From: Methanobacteriota archaeon
GTDB taxonomy: Archaea > Thermoplasmatota > Poseidoniia > Poseidoniales > Poseidoniaceae
Reading direction: 5' to 3'
Assembly: GCA_009936765.1 (NCBI GenBank)
Contig: JAACDL010000034.1
Span: forward strand, 1-10,959
DNA: 10,959 bases
The notes beneath the pieces are model-generated. The model was not told the origin of the DNA and did not search any database. It saw only the letters and a list, made by a program, of their open reading frames with translations. Position numbers and translations under genes: made by a program. The first letter of the stretch is position 1; each line of letters starts with the position of its first letter. Shown here one piece after another: positions 1 to 6,603 of this stretch.

Positions 1-3000
1 GCATGTGAAGAAGACTGGGGCAATATCAACTCAGTTGACATGAGCACAAATGTTGCTGCAAGTGTAGACATACTACGTGCATGTCCAGTTATCCAAGACT
101 TGGTTGACGTAACAGTTAACGAAGACAGTGGAGCTTACACGCTAACAATGCTAGACAAGGCTGACGATGTCCAAGATGCAGAGAACACTCTTGTCTGGAC
201 TGTTGCTGATGACAGTGATCCATCTCGAAGCCCAACTATGCTTCTAGATAGTGGTCTGTCCTCTGTTGCATCAACTGGTCAAGTAATGACAATCACTCCT
301 GACAACGATCAGTTCGGTGAATATGTCTTCCACTTCGCTGTTGAAGACAGTCATGGATTAACTGCTAGCAAGACAATTACCTTCAAGGTAGTCAATGTTA
401 ACGACGCACCAATAATTTGTAACGAAGAGCGTGCAGATTGTATGCCGGTCTTTGCAGATGATGGTGACGGTAACCTGAATGTCCTAGACGAAGGATTTGG
501 AAGTGTAAGCAAGGTTCTCGGATCTGCTGCTAACAATACTGGCTCCTATGTTGTAGACATGGCAAGCAATGACATGGCTAACGAGCAACCTCAAGTTTAC
601 TCTTGGAATGCTAACATCAAGGGAGATGACGTTACTGTTGACCCATACTGGGTACAGAAGAAGTACGACACAGTGGCAGAAATGTTCGCTGAAGTTGGCG
701 CTGCTGTAACTTCCCAGGGTGGATTCCAAGACATTGATATGTCTGGTGACCCAGCTAGTATCTCACCTAACGGTACCTACACACTACCGACATTGCACAA
801 TGTCTCTCTACTGACCTACCTGCTAGGCCAGAATGGCTGTGGATCTGTATGGTATCAGGAATACATGGACTCTAGTGGAAACAAGGTAACTGCAGTTCGC
901 TCCGATGATGGCTGTGACAGTACAATCGATGCAAACGCAATGGTTTACAATTCACTGAACTACACTGACTTCTGGATGGAAGCATATGGTGTCGATGTTG
1001 ATTCGTTCACTACAACATGGAGTACAATCTTCCCAACTGGTTACACAACCACTGGTGGATACAACCCATGTCCTGCATTCAGTGTATCTGTAGTAAACAA
1101 TGAGTTGTCAATAGTTGAGAACGCTGCTAACGAACTTGGTGGCGAGTGTACAATCGTACTAACTCTATCTGACGATGGCGGATACTGTGCTAACACCTAC
1201 CTAGGTCGCACCACAGATGTCAGAGCAAGTTGTGTTTCATACACTTGGTTGATCGACTACGATGTAGTTCACCCAGTATATGGACCAATGACAGTTACAG
1301 GTTGTTACAACCTATACCTTGGACTTGCTTCATTCATACCTGAGTATCTTGCACCTGGAGTTCCTACCGGAATGACATCAGACATCTGTCTGGCATACTC
1401 ATGGGTTGGAGAGAACACAGATGCTGTAGATTACGAGGTAAACTTCTCAGTTACACCTGTTAACGACGCACCTGAAGTACTAGACTGGGATCGCCAGGCT
1501 GGTGTTGTAATCTCTGACGGAAATGGAGAAGTACCAAGCTTCCCTTGGAAGATTACTCTAACTGAGGATGATGAGAACGTAGACAACTTGACTTACGACC
1601 TATCTGAAATGAAGCATGATAACGACCACGAAGATCTAGATCTTGAGTGGACCATTGTCAAGTCGGACACATGTAACTACGAGAACTACTTCACTGCTAC
1701 AATCAGCGGCGATGATATTGCATTCGACCTAATCAAGGATGCAACAACAAACGCACCTGAATGGGAAGTAGACTACTTGAAGAACAGCGGTATTCACCAG
1801 AAGAACCCTCTATCTGGTGAGTTCTGTCCGATCACATTGTACCTACACGACACTGCAACTGCACCAAGTTATGTACCAAACTATGACATGACTACTGCTA
1901 ACTATCAGCAGGGTGAAGACAGTGTAACATTGTATGTCCGTGTTGACAACGTCGCAGAGAATGTACCTGATTACTTCCTATCTGATATATCTGGATTTGA
2001 CTTCAATCAAGTATCCAACATCATGCCTAAGACCTTCGTGCCTACTACTGTCACAATCGGTCACGGTGGAGATCAAGGTCCGTACAACTACGCACACATG
2101 CTGGAAGTAACATTCCACAGCAATGGATACAACAGTGCAGATGATACAGAAGAAGGCTATGTGAACCTAGGTACACAATACGTCATGCCACCTGCATATG
2201 GAGACACATTAGAAGTTACAGACTTCGTCTACATCACAGCCACAAGCAACAGAGTTTGGGTTGAAGTAGATGTCTTGAGTTGTGTTGATGAATCTTGTGA
2301 CATGTCTGCTATACCTGCTAACCGTTACTTCGGTTACTCCTTCCCTTACGCACACAGCTGTATTGACAGCAACGGTGAGCAAGCGGATGCATGGAGTTGT
2401 CCTGGTGAAATTGGAAGTTCCAGCACAGATAAAGATGGAAACCCATCAGTAGTTACTCTGAACAACAAGCGCCGACCAATGCTAGAAGACCAAGATTGGT
2501 GTAACAACTTGATGAGCACAGACGACAATGGATCAGATTGTGCACAACCACGCACATTCGGAGAGACTACAATCGGAACCGGACAAGGACTACCGACCGT
2601 TGTACGCTTGATTGGAACTGCAGATGTACCATCATTCGCACCATCAATAATTGCTATCAGCGCAGCAGGATTATTCGTCAGCGCACTGGTTCTACAGAGC
2701 CGCCGTGATGAAGAAGAAGAGTCTCTAGAAGAGATGATCCTTGAAGCAGATGAGCAAGCAGTGAGCCCAGTTATCGCTACCATCTTGATGGTTACAATTA
2801 CTGTGGTTCTATCTGGTGTGATATACGTCTGGGCATCTAGCCTTGCAGATACTTCTGCAAAGGGTGTTCCTCGTATGACTTTTGACGTCGATTCAGATAG
2901 TGGAGAATTCCACAGAATCACCGTCACTGCAAGTCAAGTGGAACTAGCAACACAAGCTATGGAAGTAACTATCGAATATACTGACGCAACAGGAGCAATT

Positions 3001-3255
3001 GTCAATGGGCAATACAACCTTGCCGAAACTACTGTCTATGGATTCTACCCTGGTAACTCACCAAGTATGGTTACCTTTGGAGATTCAGTAGGCGGAGAAA
3101 ACGGTGCTGTTAAGTCAAGTTTCGATACAGGTGACACAATTTACATCAAGACTATTGATGAAAATGGTGATCCAATCGGTGACATCTTTGTCTCGATAAG
3201 TTACGTGCCAAACTCCGGACAAGGTTCAGTTCTAAGAACTTGGGACAGTCTTTGA
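1..3255 (+). CDS. Large cysteine-rich surface protein fused to a type IV pilin-like module (5' end outside window)
   Basis: The reading frame is open from base 1 to TGA at 3253-3255, so the ATG at 40 is not a credible start; the N-terminus lies upstream. The visible 1084 residues carry Asp-rich extracellular beta-sandwich repeats of the cadherin/VCBS type. Two units end in VNDAP (residues 133-137 and 487-491), encoded by an identical 14-base sequence at 397-410 and 1459-1472. The ectodomain contains 20 cysteines and several N-glycosylation-type sequons (for example NNT, NGT, NYT). A hydrophobic segment at about residues 880-898 is followed by RR and an acidic stretch, as in C-terminally anchored archaeal surface proteins. 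The frame continues into a pilin N-terminal segment (VSPVIATIL, residues 921-929) and a beta-rich tail without cysteine. Likely role: cell-surface adhesin or envelope protein. The exact ligand is unknown. The family assignment rests on motifs, not on alignment. Confidence 0.85.
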   Translation, partial: ACEEDWGNINSVDMSTNVAASVDILRACPVIQDLVDVTVNEDSGAYTLTMLDKADDVQDAENTLVWTVADDSDPSRSPTMLLDSGLSSVASTGQVMTITPDNDQFGEYVFHFAVEDSHGLTASKTITFKVVNVNDAPIICNEERADCMPVFADDGDGNLNVLDEGFGSVSKVLGSAANNTGSYVVDMASNDMANEQPQVYSWNANIKGDDVTVDPYWVQKKYDTVAEMFAEVGAAVTSQGGFQDIDMSGDPASISPNGTYTLPTLHNVSLLTYLLGQNGCGSVWYQEYMDSSGNKVTAVRSDDGCDSTIDANAMVYNSLNYTDFWMEAYGVDVDSFTTTWSTIFPTGYTTTGGYNPCPAFSVSVVNNELSIVENAANELGGECTIVLTLSDDGGYCANTYLGRTTDVRASCVSYTWLIDYDVVHPVYGPMTVTGCYNLYLGLASFIPEYLAPGVPTGMTSDICLAYSWVGENTDAVDYEVNFSVTPVNDAPEVLDWDRQAGVVISDGNGEVPSFPWKITLTEDDENVDNLTYDLSEMKHDNDHEDLDLEWTIVKSDTCNYENYFTATISGDDIAFDLIKDATTNAPEWEVDYLKNSGIHQKNPLSGEFCPITLYLHDTATAPSYVPNYDMTTANYQQGEDSVTLYVRVDNVAENVPDYFLSDISGFDFNQVSNIMPKTFVPTTVTIGHGGDQGPYNYAHMLEVTFHSNGYNSADDTEEGYVNLGTQYVMPPAYGDTLEVTDFVYITATSNRVWVEVDVLSCVDESCDMSAIPANRYFGYSFPYAHSCIDSNGEQADAWSCPGEIGSSSTDKDGNPSVVTLNNKRRPMLEDQDWCNNLMSTDDNGSDCAQPRTFGETTIGTGQGLPTVVRLIGTADVPSFAPSIIAISAAGLFVSALVLQSRRDEEEESLEEMILEADEQAVSPVIATILMVTITVVLSGVIYVWASSLADTSAKGVPRMTFDVDSDSGEFHRITVTASQVELATQAMEVTIEYTDATGAIVNGQYNLAETTVYGFYPGNSPSMVTFGDSVGGENGAVKSSFDTGDTIYIKTIDENGDPIGDIFVSISYVPNSGQGSVLRTWDSL
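2734..3255 (+). other. Type IV pilin-like module at the C-terminus of the surface protein
   Basis: From the in-frame ATG at 2734 the sequence alone would make a 173-residue protein that looks like a complete euryarchaeal type IV pilin. It has a short charged leader (MILEADEQA), then VSPVIATIL and a hydrophobic helix to about YVWASS (residues 921-947 of the visible protein), then a soluble beta-rich domain. Known biology: archaeal prepilin peptidase (PibD-like) cuts on the cytoplasmic side just before this hydrophobic segment, and the helix then packs into the pilus core. Here the leader is joined without a stop to the preceding membrane anchor. I see no TATA-like element 25-30 bases before 2734 and only a weak purine-rich stretch before the ATG, so an independent start is possible but not favoured. 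The module is clear; whether it is a fusion or an internal start is inference. Confidence 0.7.
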
Positions 3256-3280
3256 GACAGTAAGTGATTGGTGAGTACTT

Positions 3281-3304
3281 CATCCTCTCTTTCGAGAGAG
3301 GATG
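3281..3304 (+). other. Hairpin 1 of three, perfect 10-bp stem with TTCG loop
   Basis: Arms 3281-3290 (catcctctct) and 3295-3304 (agagaggatg) are perfect reverse complements around the loop ttcg (3291-3294). The hairpin begins 25 bases after the surface-protein stop, so it would lie in that mRNA's 3' untranslated region. No T-run follows directly, so it is not a classical intrinsic terminator. It may stabilise the 3' end or belong to a structured RNA together with the next two hairpins. Confidence 0.7.
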
Positions 3305-3329
3305 GAGTCTCAACTTGTACGCAAAAATA

Positions 3330-3347
3330 CCCACCTTTCGGGGTGGG
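3330..3347 (+). other. Hairpin 2 of three, 7-bp G+C-rich stem with TTCG loop
   Basis: Arms 3330-3336 (cccacct) and 3341-3347 (gggtggg) pair with one T-G wobble next to the loop ttcg (3337-3340). The right arm can alternatively pair forward: tgggg at 3344-3348 with cccca at 3353-3357. The A-rich stretch gcaaaaata just before it (3321-3329) is the only TATA-like run in the first part of the spacer. Confidence 0.6.
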
Positions 3348-3368
3348 GGATGCCCCACAAAGGAGTGT

Positions 3369-3430
3369 GGCCCCAGGATTTCGGTCCTGGGGCCCTCCCC
3401 TCTGTAACCTTCTTTCTTCTTTTATTTTCA
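3369..3430 (+). terminator. Hairpin 3 of three plus pyrimidine/T-rich tract, probable transcription terminator
   Basis: Arms 3369-3378 (ggccccagga) and 3385-3394 (tcctggggcc) are perfect complements. An extra T-G pair closes the loop ttcg at 3380-3383. The hairpin is followed by a long pyrimidine-rich tract that becomes T-rich (ttctttcttc, then ttttatttt, up to about 3427). Archaeal RNA polymerase terminates mainly at T-rich tracts, so this is the best termination site for the surface-protein transcript. The ttttatttt part could also serve as a TATA-like element for the phosphatase gene that begins at 3469. Confidence 0.55.
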
Positions 3431-3468
3431 ACAAGTCCAAGTGCGATAGCCTGCTCCCCTCAAACGGA

Positions 3469-4137
3469 GTGATTGATTTGGATAAGCCACTGTGTGTAGC
3501 ATTCGATTGTGATGGCGTACTAGCAGATTCTATTTCTTCCTGGAGAACAATCCACGATCATTTCGGAACTAGTTCGAAAGACTTGCTTCAAAAGTTCATG
3601 GCCGGTGAATTAACCGATAATGAATTCATGAATGCAGATATCGCATTGTGGAAAGAGAAGTCATCTAAGATTCATAGAGATGACTTGTTTAGAGCATATT
3701 CTGGATGTAAGTTGATGAAGGGAGCTAAGGAGTTAGTTGCCGATTTAAAATCAGCAGGAATCCATGTCGCAATCGTATCTGCTGGTGTGGACTTGTTTGT
3801 ACAATCAATAGCAGGTCTAGTGAAAGCAGACGATTGGATTGCTAATGGTTTCAAGTTTGATGAAGATGGATGGCTATTGGATGAAGGTGTTGTAAGAGTC
3901 CCTTCCAAGGAGAAGTATACCTCAATTCAAAGACTTCTGGACATACTCGATTGTCCTCCTAATAGGTTAGTGTCTATCGGAGATTCAAGCATGTATTTGT
4001 CGATGAGAATTGAAGGTTCAACCTTCATTGGACTCAATCCTCAAAGGGATGTGGCTAAAATTGCATTCGCAGAGGCTGGAGTTACCGTCGTAGAGTCAAA
4101 AGACTTGAATGATTTACGTCCTTATCTTGGTATCTGA
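3469..4137 (+). CDS. HAD-family phosphatase, SerB-like
   Basis: A haloacid-dehalogenase-superfamily phosphohydrolase of about 222 residues, close to the usual length of phosphoserine phosphatases. Using the GTG at 3469, motif I is DCDGVLAD with the nucleophile Asp13 and acid/base Asp15. Motif II is IVSAG (nucleotides about 3772-3786), the motif III lysine lies in VPSKEK, and motif IV is GDSSMYLSM (residues 171-179). In the usual GDxxxD form a second Mg-binding acid would fall at residue 176, where this protein has Tyr. The frame is open upstream to 3268, but that part spans the three hairpins and gives an implausible Pro/Ser-rich peptide, so I chose the GTG at 3469; TTG at 3478 is an alternative. 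The protein is probably cytosolic. The substrate is uncertain: phosphoserine is possible, but other small phosphate esters cannot be excluded. Confidence 0.8.
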   Translation: MIDLDKPLCVAFDCDGVLADSISSWRTIHDHFGTSSKDLLQKFMAGELTDNEFMNADIALWKEKSSKIHRDDLFRAYSGCKLMKGAKELVADLKSAGIHVAIVSAGVDLFVQSIAGLVKADDWIANGFKFDEDGWLLDEGVVRVPSKEKYTSIQRLLDILDCPPNRLVSIGDSSMYLSMRIEGSTFIGLNPQRDVAKIAFAEAGVTVVESKDLNDLRPYLGI

Positions 4138-4176
4138 ACATTTTCGATTCAGCAAAAGCAGCGCACTGAGTGGCAG

Positions 4177-4181
4177 TTTTT
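4177..4181 (+). terminator. Possible T-run terminator of the phosphatase gene
   Basis: Five consecutive T at 4177-4181 lie 40 bases after the phosphatase stop and just before the opposing tRNA gene. Archaeal termination often needs only such a T-run. It is short and no strong stem precedes it, so support is weak. Confidence 0.25.
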
Positions 4182-4186
4182 GATAG

Positions 4187-4259
4187 TGGGCCCGGTGGGA
4201 ATCGAACCCACGATCAACTCGGTGTAAGCGAGGTGTCATAACCGCTAGACCACGGGCCC
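4187..4259 (-). tRNA. tRNA-Val, anticodon TAC
   Basis: Read on the minus strand this is a complete 73-base cloverleaf. It has a perfect 7-bp acceptor stem (GGGCCCG with CGGGCCC), and a D arm with GTC/GAC pairing and the invariant A14 and G18-G19. The anticodon loop is CTTACAC, the variable region has 5 bases, and the T arm is perfect (GTGGG, loop TTCGATT, CCCAC). The discriminator base is A. The anticodon TAC reads GTA and, with U34, other valine codons. No intron is present and CCA is not encoded (the bases after A73 are CTA), so CCA must be added enzymatically. The outermost anticodon-stem pair is a C27-U43 mismatch. The gene lies between two plus-strand genes and is transcribed against them. 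Confidence 0.95.
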
Positions 4260-4280
4260 AGCCGAGCCTACTTGGCACCT

Positions 4281-4290
4281 CTTTTTGAAT
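4281..4290 (-). promoter_or_regulatory. Possible TATA box of the tRNA-Val gene
   Basis: On the minus strand ATTCAAAAAG lies 22-31 bases before the tRNA 5' end. That is the position expected for an archaeal TATA box if transcription starts at or near the mature 5' end. It is the only A/T-rich stretch in the 76-base gap shared with the divergent cinA-like gene, which may also use this region. The call rests on position and composition only. Confidence 0.35.
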
Positions 4291-4335
4291 AGAACCCCTG
4301 TAACTTCAAGAAGTACGGGCTCTCGTGTCTACCTG

Positions 4336-5019
4336 ATGGATGAGGAAGTCCAAGCCTTGGCGGCTCGTTTGGTGCGCCGCTTGAAAGAGGTAAATGCTAC
4401 GATTACCATAGCAGAATCTTGTACAGGGGGCCTTCTGGCTAGCACTTTGACAGATATATCAGGTGCTAGTGATTGGTTTGGCCAAAGCTGGGTCTGTTAT
4501 TCATATGAATCCAAGATCAATGAATTAGATGTTCAAAGGGAACTTTTGGAATCAAAGGGGGCTGTGAATGCTACAGTTGCCATTCAAATGGCAGATGGTG
4601 CTAGAATTCGTTCCGGTGCAGATATTGCAATCTCAATAACAGGGATTGCGGGCCCAGTAGCGCTTAACTCAAACAAACCAGTCGGTTTGGTTTATGTCGG
4701 AATTGCTTCTGCACATTGGGCCAATGCTGAATCAGTCCAAATGGGCGGTACTCGACAGGAAAACAAGATTTCATTCGTACATTTTGCATTGAAAACCGCT
4801 ATTGATTGTTGGGACAAGGCAAAGGTAAGGAAAAAAGATGCAATTGCTGAGAAAAAGAAGGTTGCAGCAGATGCAGTAGTAGCAAGGGCCAAGTCTGACG
4901 CAGAGAAAGCACGTCGAGCAGCAGATGCTGCTGCAGGGGCTCCATGGCAAGATGAGTCATGGCAAGAGCCAGGTGCTTCCGTAGGTGATGATACGGACAT
5001 TAATTGGGAAAAAGAGTGA
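4336..5019 (+). CDS. CinA C-terminal-domain protein, nicotinamide-nucleotide amidase-like (PncC)
   Basis: Residues about 1-158 match the CinA C-terminal domain. AESCTGG is at residues 26-32 with the candidate catalytic Ser28, followed by a YS...K...L segment and TGIAGP at 102-107, then KPVGLVYVG. The family deamidates nicotinamide mononucleotide to nicotinate mononucleotide, recycling the NMN released by NAD-dependent enzymes. The stand-alone domain, without the N-terminal MoaB-like half of full CinA, is a common form. The usual glycine-rich stretch between TGIAGP and KPVG is replaced by VALNSN, so activity should not be assumed. Residues about 160-227 form a Lys/Ala/Glu-rich, probably coiled-coil extension with an acidic, Trp-containing end that the family normally lacks. 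ATG at 4336 was chosen because the conserved domain starts soon after; an in-frame TTG at 4285 would overlap the presumed divergent promoter region. polB follows after 57 bases on the same strand. Confidence 0.82.
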   Translation: MDEEVQALAARLVRRLKEVNATITIAESCTGGLLASTLTDISGASDWFGQSWVCYSYESKINELDVQRELLESKGAVNATVAIQMADGARIRSGADIAISITGIAGPVALNSNKPVGLVYVGIASAHWANAESVQMGGTRQENKISFVHFALKTAIDCWDKAKVRKKDAIAEKKKVAADAVVARAKSDAEKARRAADAAAGAPWQDESWQEPGASVGDDTDINWEKE

Positions 5020-5076
5020 ATCTGTTTTCTCGAATTATCCGAACACCTCTTGTACATCCGATTCTGTCTTGGAATC

Positions 5077-6603
5077 ATGGCAACCGGTTGGGGCGAGATT
5101 CTCCAGCACTTGATGAGTGCAGGTCTGATTGTCAACCGCGGTGTGAAAGAACGGTTAGAGCAACACCACGACCCTTTAGGCCTAATTGCCGAACTACATT
5201 CAAAGGGTGTAAAAGGTCTAATGACAGTGGACATGATTCCTGCTGCAAACCCAGGCAGAGTCATTGCGCCAATAATGGAATCTACTCCTGAAAGAATCAA
5301 CATGCGAAATAATCTTCCAGATTGGAATAGAGAAGATTTCCCAATGGATGCAGTAGATGCTATGATTGACATCAAAGTGCACTATGACATTACAGGTAAC
5401 AGTACTACAGAAGGTAAAATGGGAGATATTAATAATGCCTTTAATGATCGTTTAGAACGATTACGTAAATTGATAATTACAAACTCTAACCTACCTAGAA
5501 GGCCGATGGAAATAGCAAGGCTACAGGCTGAAAAAGGTAGATTCCAAGCACGTGAAAATGTCGCAGTGGCGATTGGTTTGGTAAACGATCCTCGCCATAC
5601 GAAGAATGGTCATCTGATGTTCTCTTTAGAAGATGCAAGCGGAGAAATGAGTTGTTTGCTGATGAATAGAAAGGGTGAGGATAGAGTGATTGAACATGCT
5701 CAAATTGTCGAATCAGGATTGATGCCAGATGATGTAATTGGAGTCTCAGGAACCTTCTCACAAAATGGAGACATGTTCTACATCAATGACTTGCATTTCC
5801 CAATGCAGGATAAACACGACAAGAGTTTTGCAGAGCAAGGAGTTTCAGTGGCTTTCCTGTCAGACATCCACGTAGGTAGCAAAACCTTCCTTGAAGCACA
5901 GTGGCATAAGATGATTCAATGGTTCAACAACGACCCCTTGGCTAGAACTATCAAGTATCTTGTTTTGTCAGGAGATTGTGTTGACGGGGTTGGCATTTAT
6001 CCTGGGCAGGATAACGAATTAGCAATCAAGGACTTGTATGGCCAATATACAAGGTTTGCAGAATTGCTAGAATTACTGCCTGAATGGGTAGAATGTATCA
6101 TGCTTCCTGGTAATCACGATGCGGTTAGGCCAGCTGAGCCTCAGCCAACACTAGAACCGGATATCCAACAAGATTTCAACAGTACAACATTTGTAGGAAA
6201 TCCATGCGACTTCAGCCTTGATGGAGTTAGGCTCCTGTCATATCACGGTAAATCGATTGACGATTTCGTTGCAGGACTTAGAACTGTCACTTATCGAGAT
6301 CCTGTTGAAGCGATGAGGCAAATGTTACGACGCAGACATCTTGCCCCTCAGTGGGGTGGTAAAACACCACTTTCTCCTGAGCCAGAAGATGGACTTGTGA
6401 TTAGAGAAGTACCGGATATTTTCGTAACAGGTCACGTTCATGGTCATGCATGTGTCGATTTCCGTGGGACCACACTAGTTCGCTCTTCAACTTGGCAAGA
6501 CCAAACTTCGTATCAGAGGATGCTAGGTTTCCAGCCTAAGCCCTGTATGTTGACCATCGTAAATCTTGGAACTCACAAATCGATTTCAATACCGTTTGCA
6601 TGA
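5077..6603 (+). CDS. polB: DNA polymerase D small subunit DP1 (3'-5' exonuclease)
   Basis: DP1 is the proofreading subunit of the archaeal replicative polymerase PolD; it partners the catalytic subunit DP2, which is not in this window. From ATG 5077 the protein has 508 residues. An N-terminal segment is followed by an OB-fold (about 162-240, including the SLEDASGEMSCLLMN strand region) and a calcineurin-like phosphoesterase domain. All metal-binding motifs are intact: SDIHVGS (262-268), GDCVDG (299-304), GNHD (345-348) and GHVHGH (452-457). Exonuclease activity is therefore expected. A TTG at 5050 would add nine residues; ATG 5077 leads directly into MATGWGEILQHL and is preferred. A small inverted repeat (gattc 5060-5064, gaatc 5072-5076) sits against the start codon. 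No intein is seen. The TGA stop abuts the stop of the converging gene with no spacer. Confidence 0.95.
   Translation: MATGWGEILQHLMSAGLIVNRGVKERLEQHHDPLGLIAELHSKGVKGLMTVDMIPAANPGRVIAPIMESTPERINMRNNLPDWNREDFPMDAVDAMIDIKVHYDITGNSTTEGKMGDINNAFNDRLERLRKLIITNSNLPRRPMEIARLQAEKGRFQARENVAVAIGLVNDPRHTKNGHLMFSLEDASGEMSCLLMNRKGEDRVIEHAQIVESGLMPDDVIGVSGTFSQNGDMFYINDLHFPMQDKHDKSFAEQGVSVAFLSDIHVGSKTFLEAQWHKMIQWFNNDPLARTIKYLVLSGDCVDGVGIYPGQDNELAIKDLYGQYTRFAELLELLPEWVECIMLPGNHDAVRPAEPQPTLEPDIQQDFNSTTFVGNPCDFSLDGVRLLSYHGKSIDDFVAGLRTVTYRDPVEAMRQMLRRRHLAPQWGGKTPLSPEPEDGLVIREVPDIFVTGHVHGHACVDFRGTTLVRSSTWQDQTSYQRMLGFQPKPCMLTIVNLGTHKSISIPFA

Noticed and set aside
40..42. ATG at 40 as the start of the surface protein
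   Set aside because: The same frame is open to base 1 and reads smoothly into the Asp/Cys-rich protein, so the gene is cut by the window edge.
397..1472. Identical 14-base repeats at 397-410 and 1459-1472 as a mobile-element or recombination site
   Set aside because: Both encode VNDAP at the end of repeated extracellular domains, so the identity follows from protein repeats.
2346..2927. 193-residue minus-strand frame
   Set aside because: It is antisense to the surface protein and shows no recognisable motif; the Ser/Thr/Arg/Ile-rich composition is that of a shadow frame.
3268..3468. N-terminal extension of the phosphatase from TTG at 3268
   Set aside because: It would translate straight through the three hairpins and the T-rich tract and gives a low-complexity Ser/Pro/Gly peptide unrelated to HAD proteins, whose fold begins just before DCDGV.
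5004..5291. 95-residue plus-strand frame overlapping the polB start
   Set aside because: It is a shifted frame over the conserved DP1 N-terminus, with no motif.
4692..5375. 227-residue minus-strand frame
   Set aside because: It spans the 3' part of the cinA-like gene and the 5' part of polB in antisense; both sense proteins have clear family motifs.
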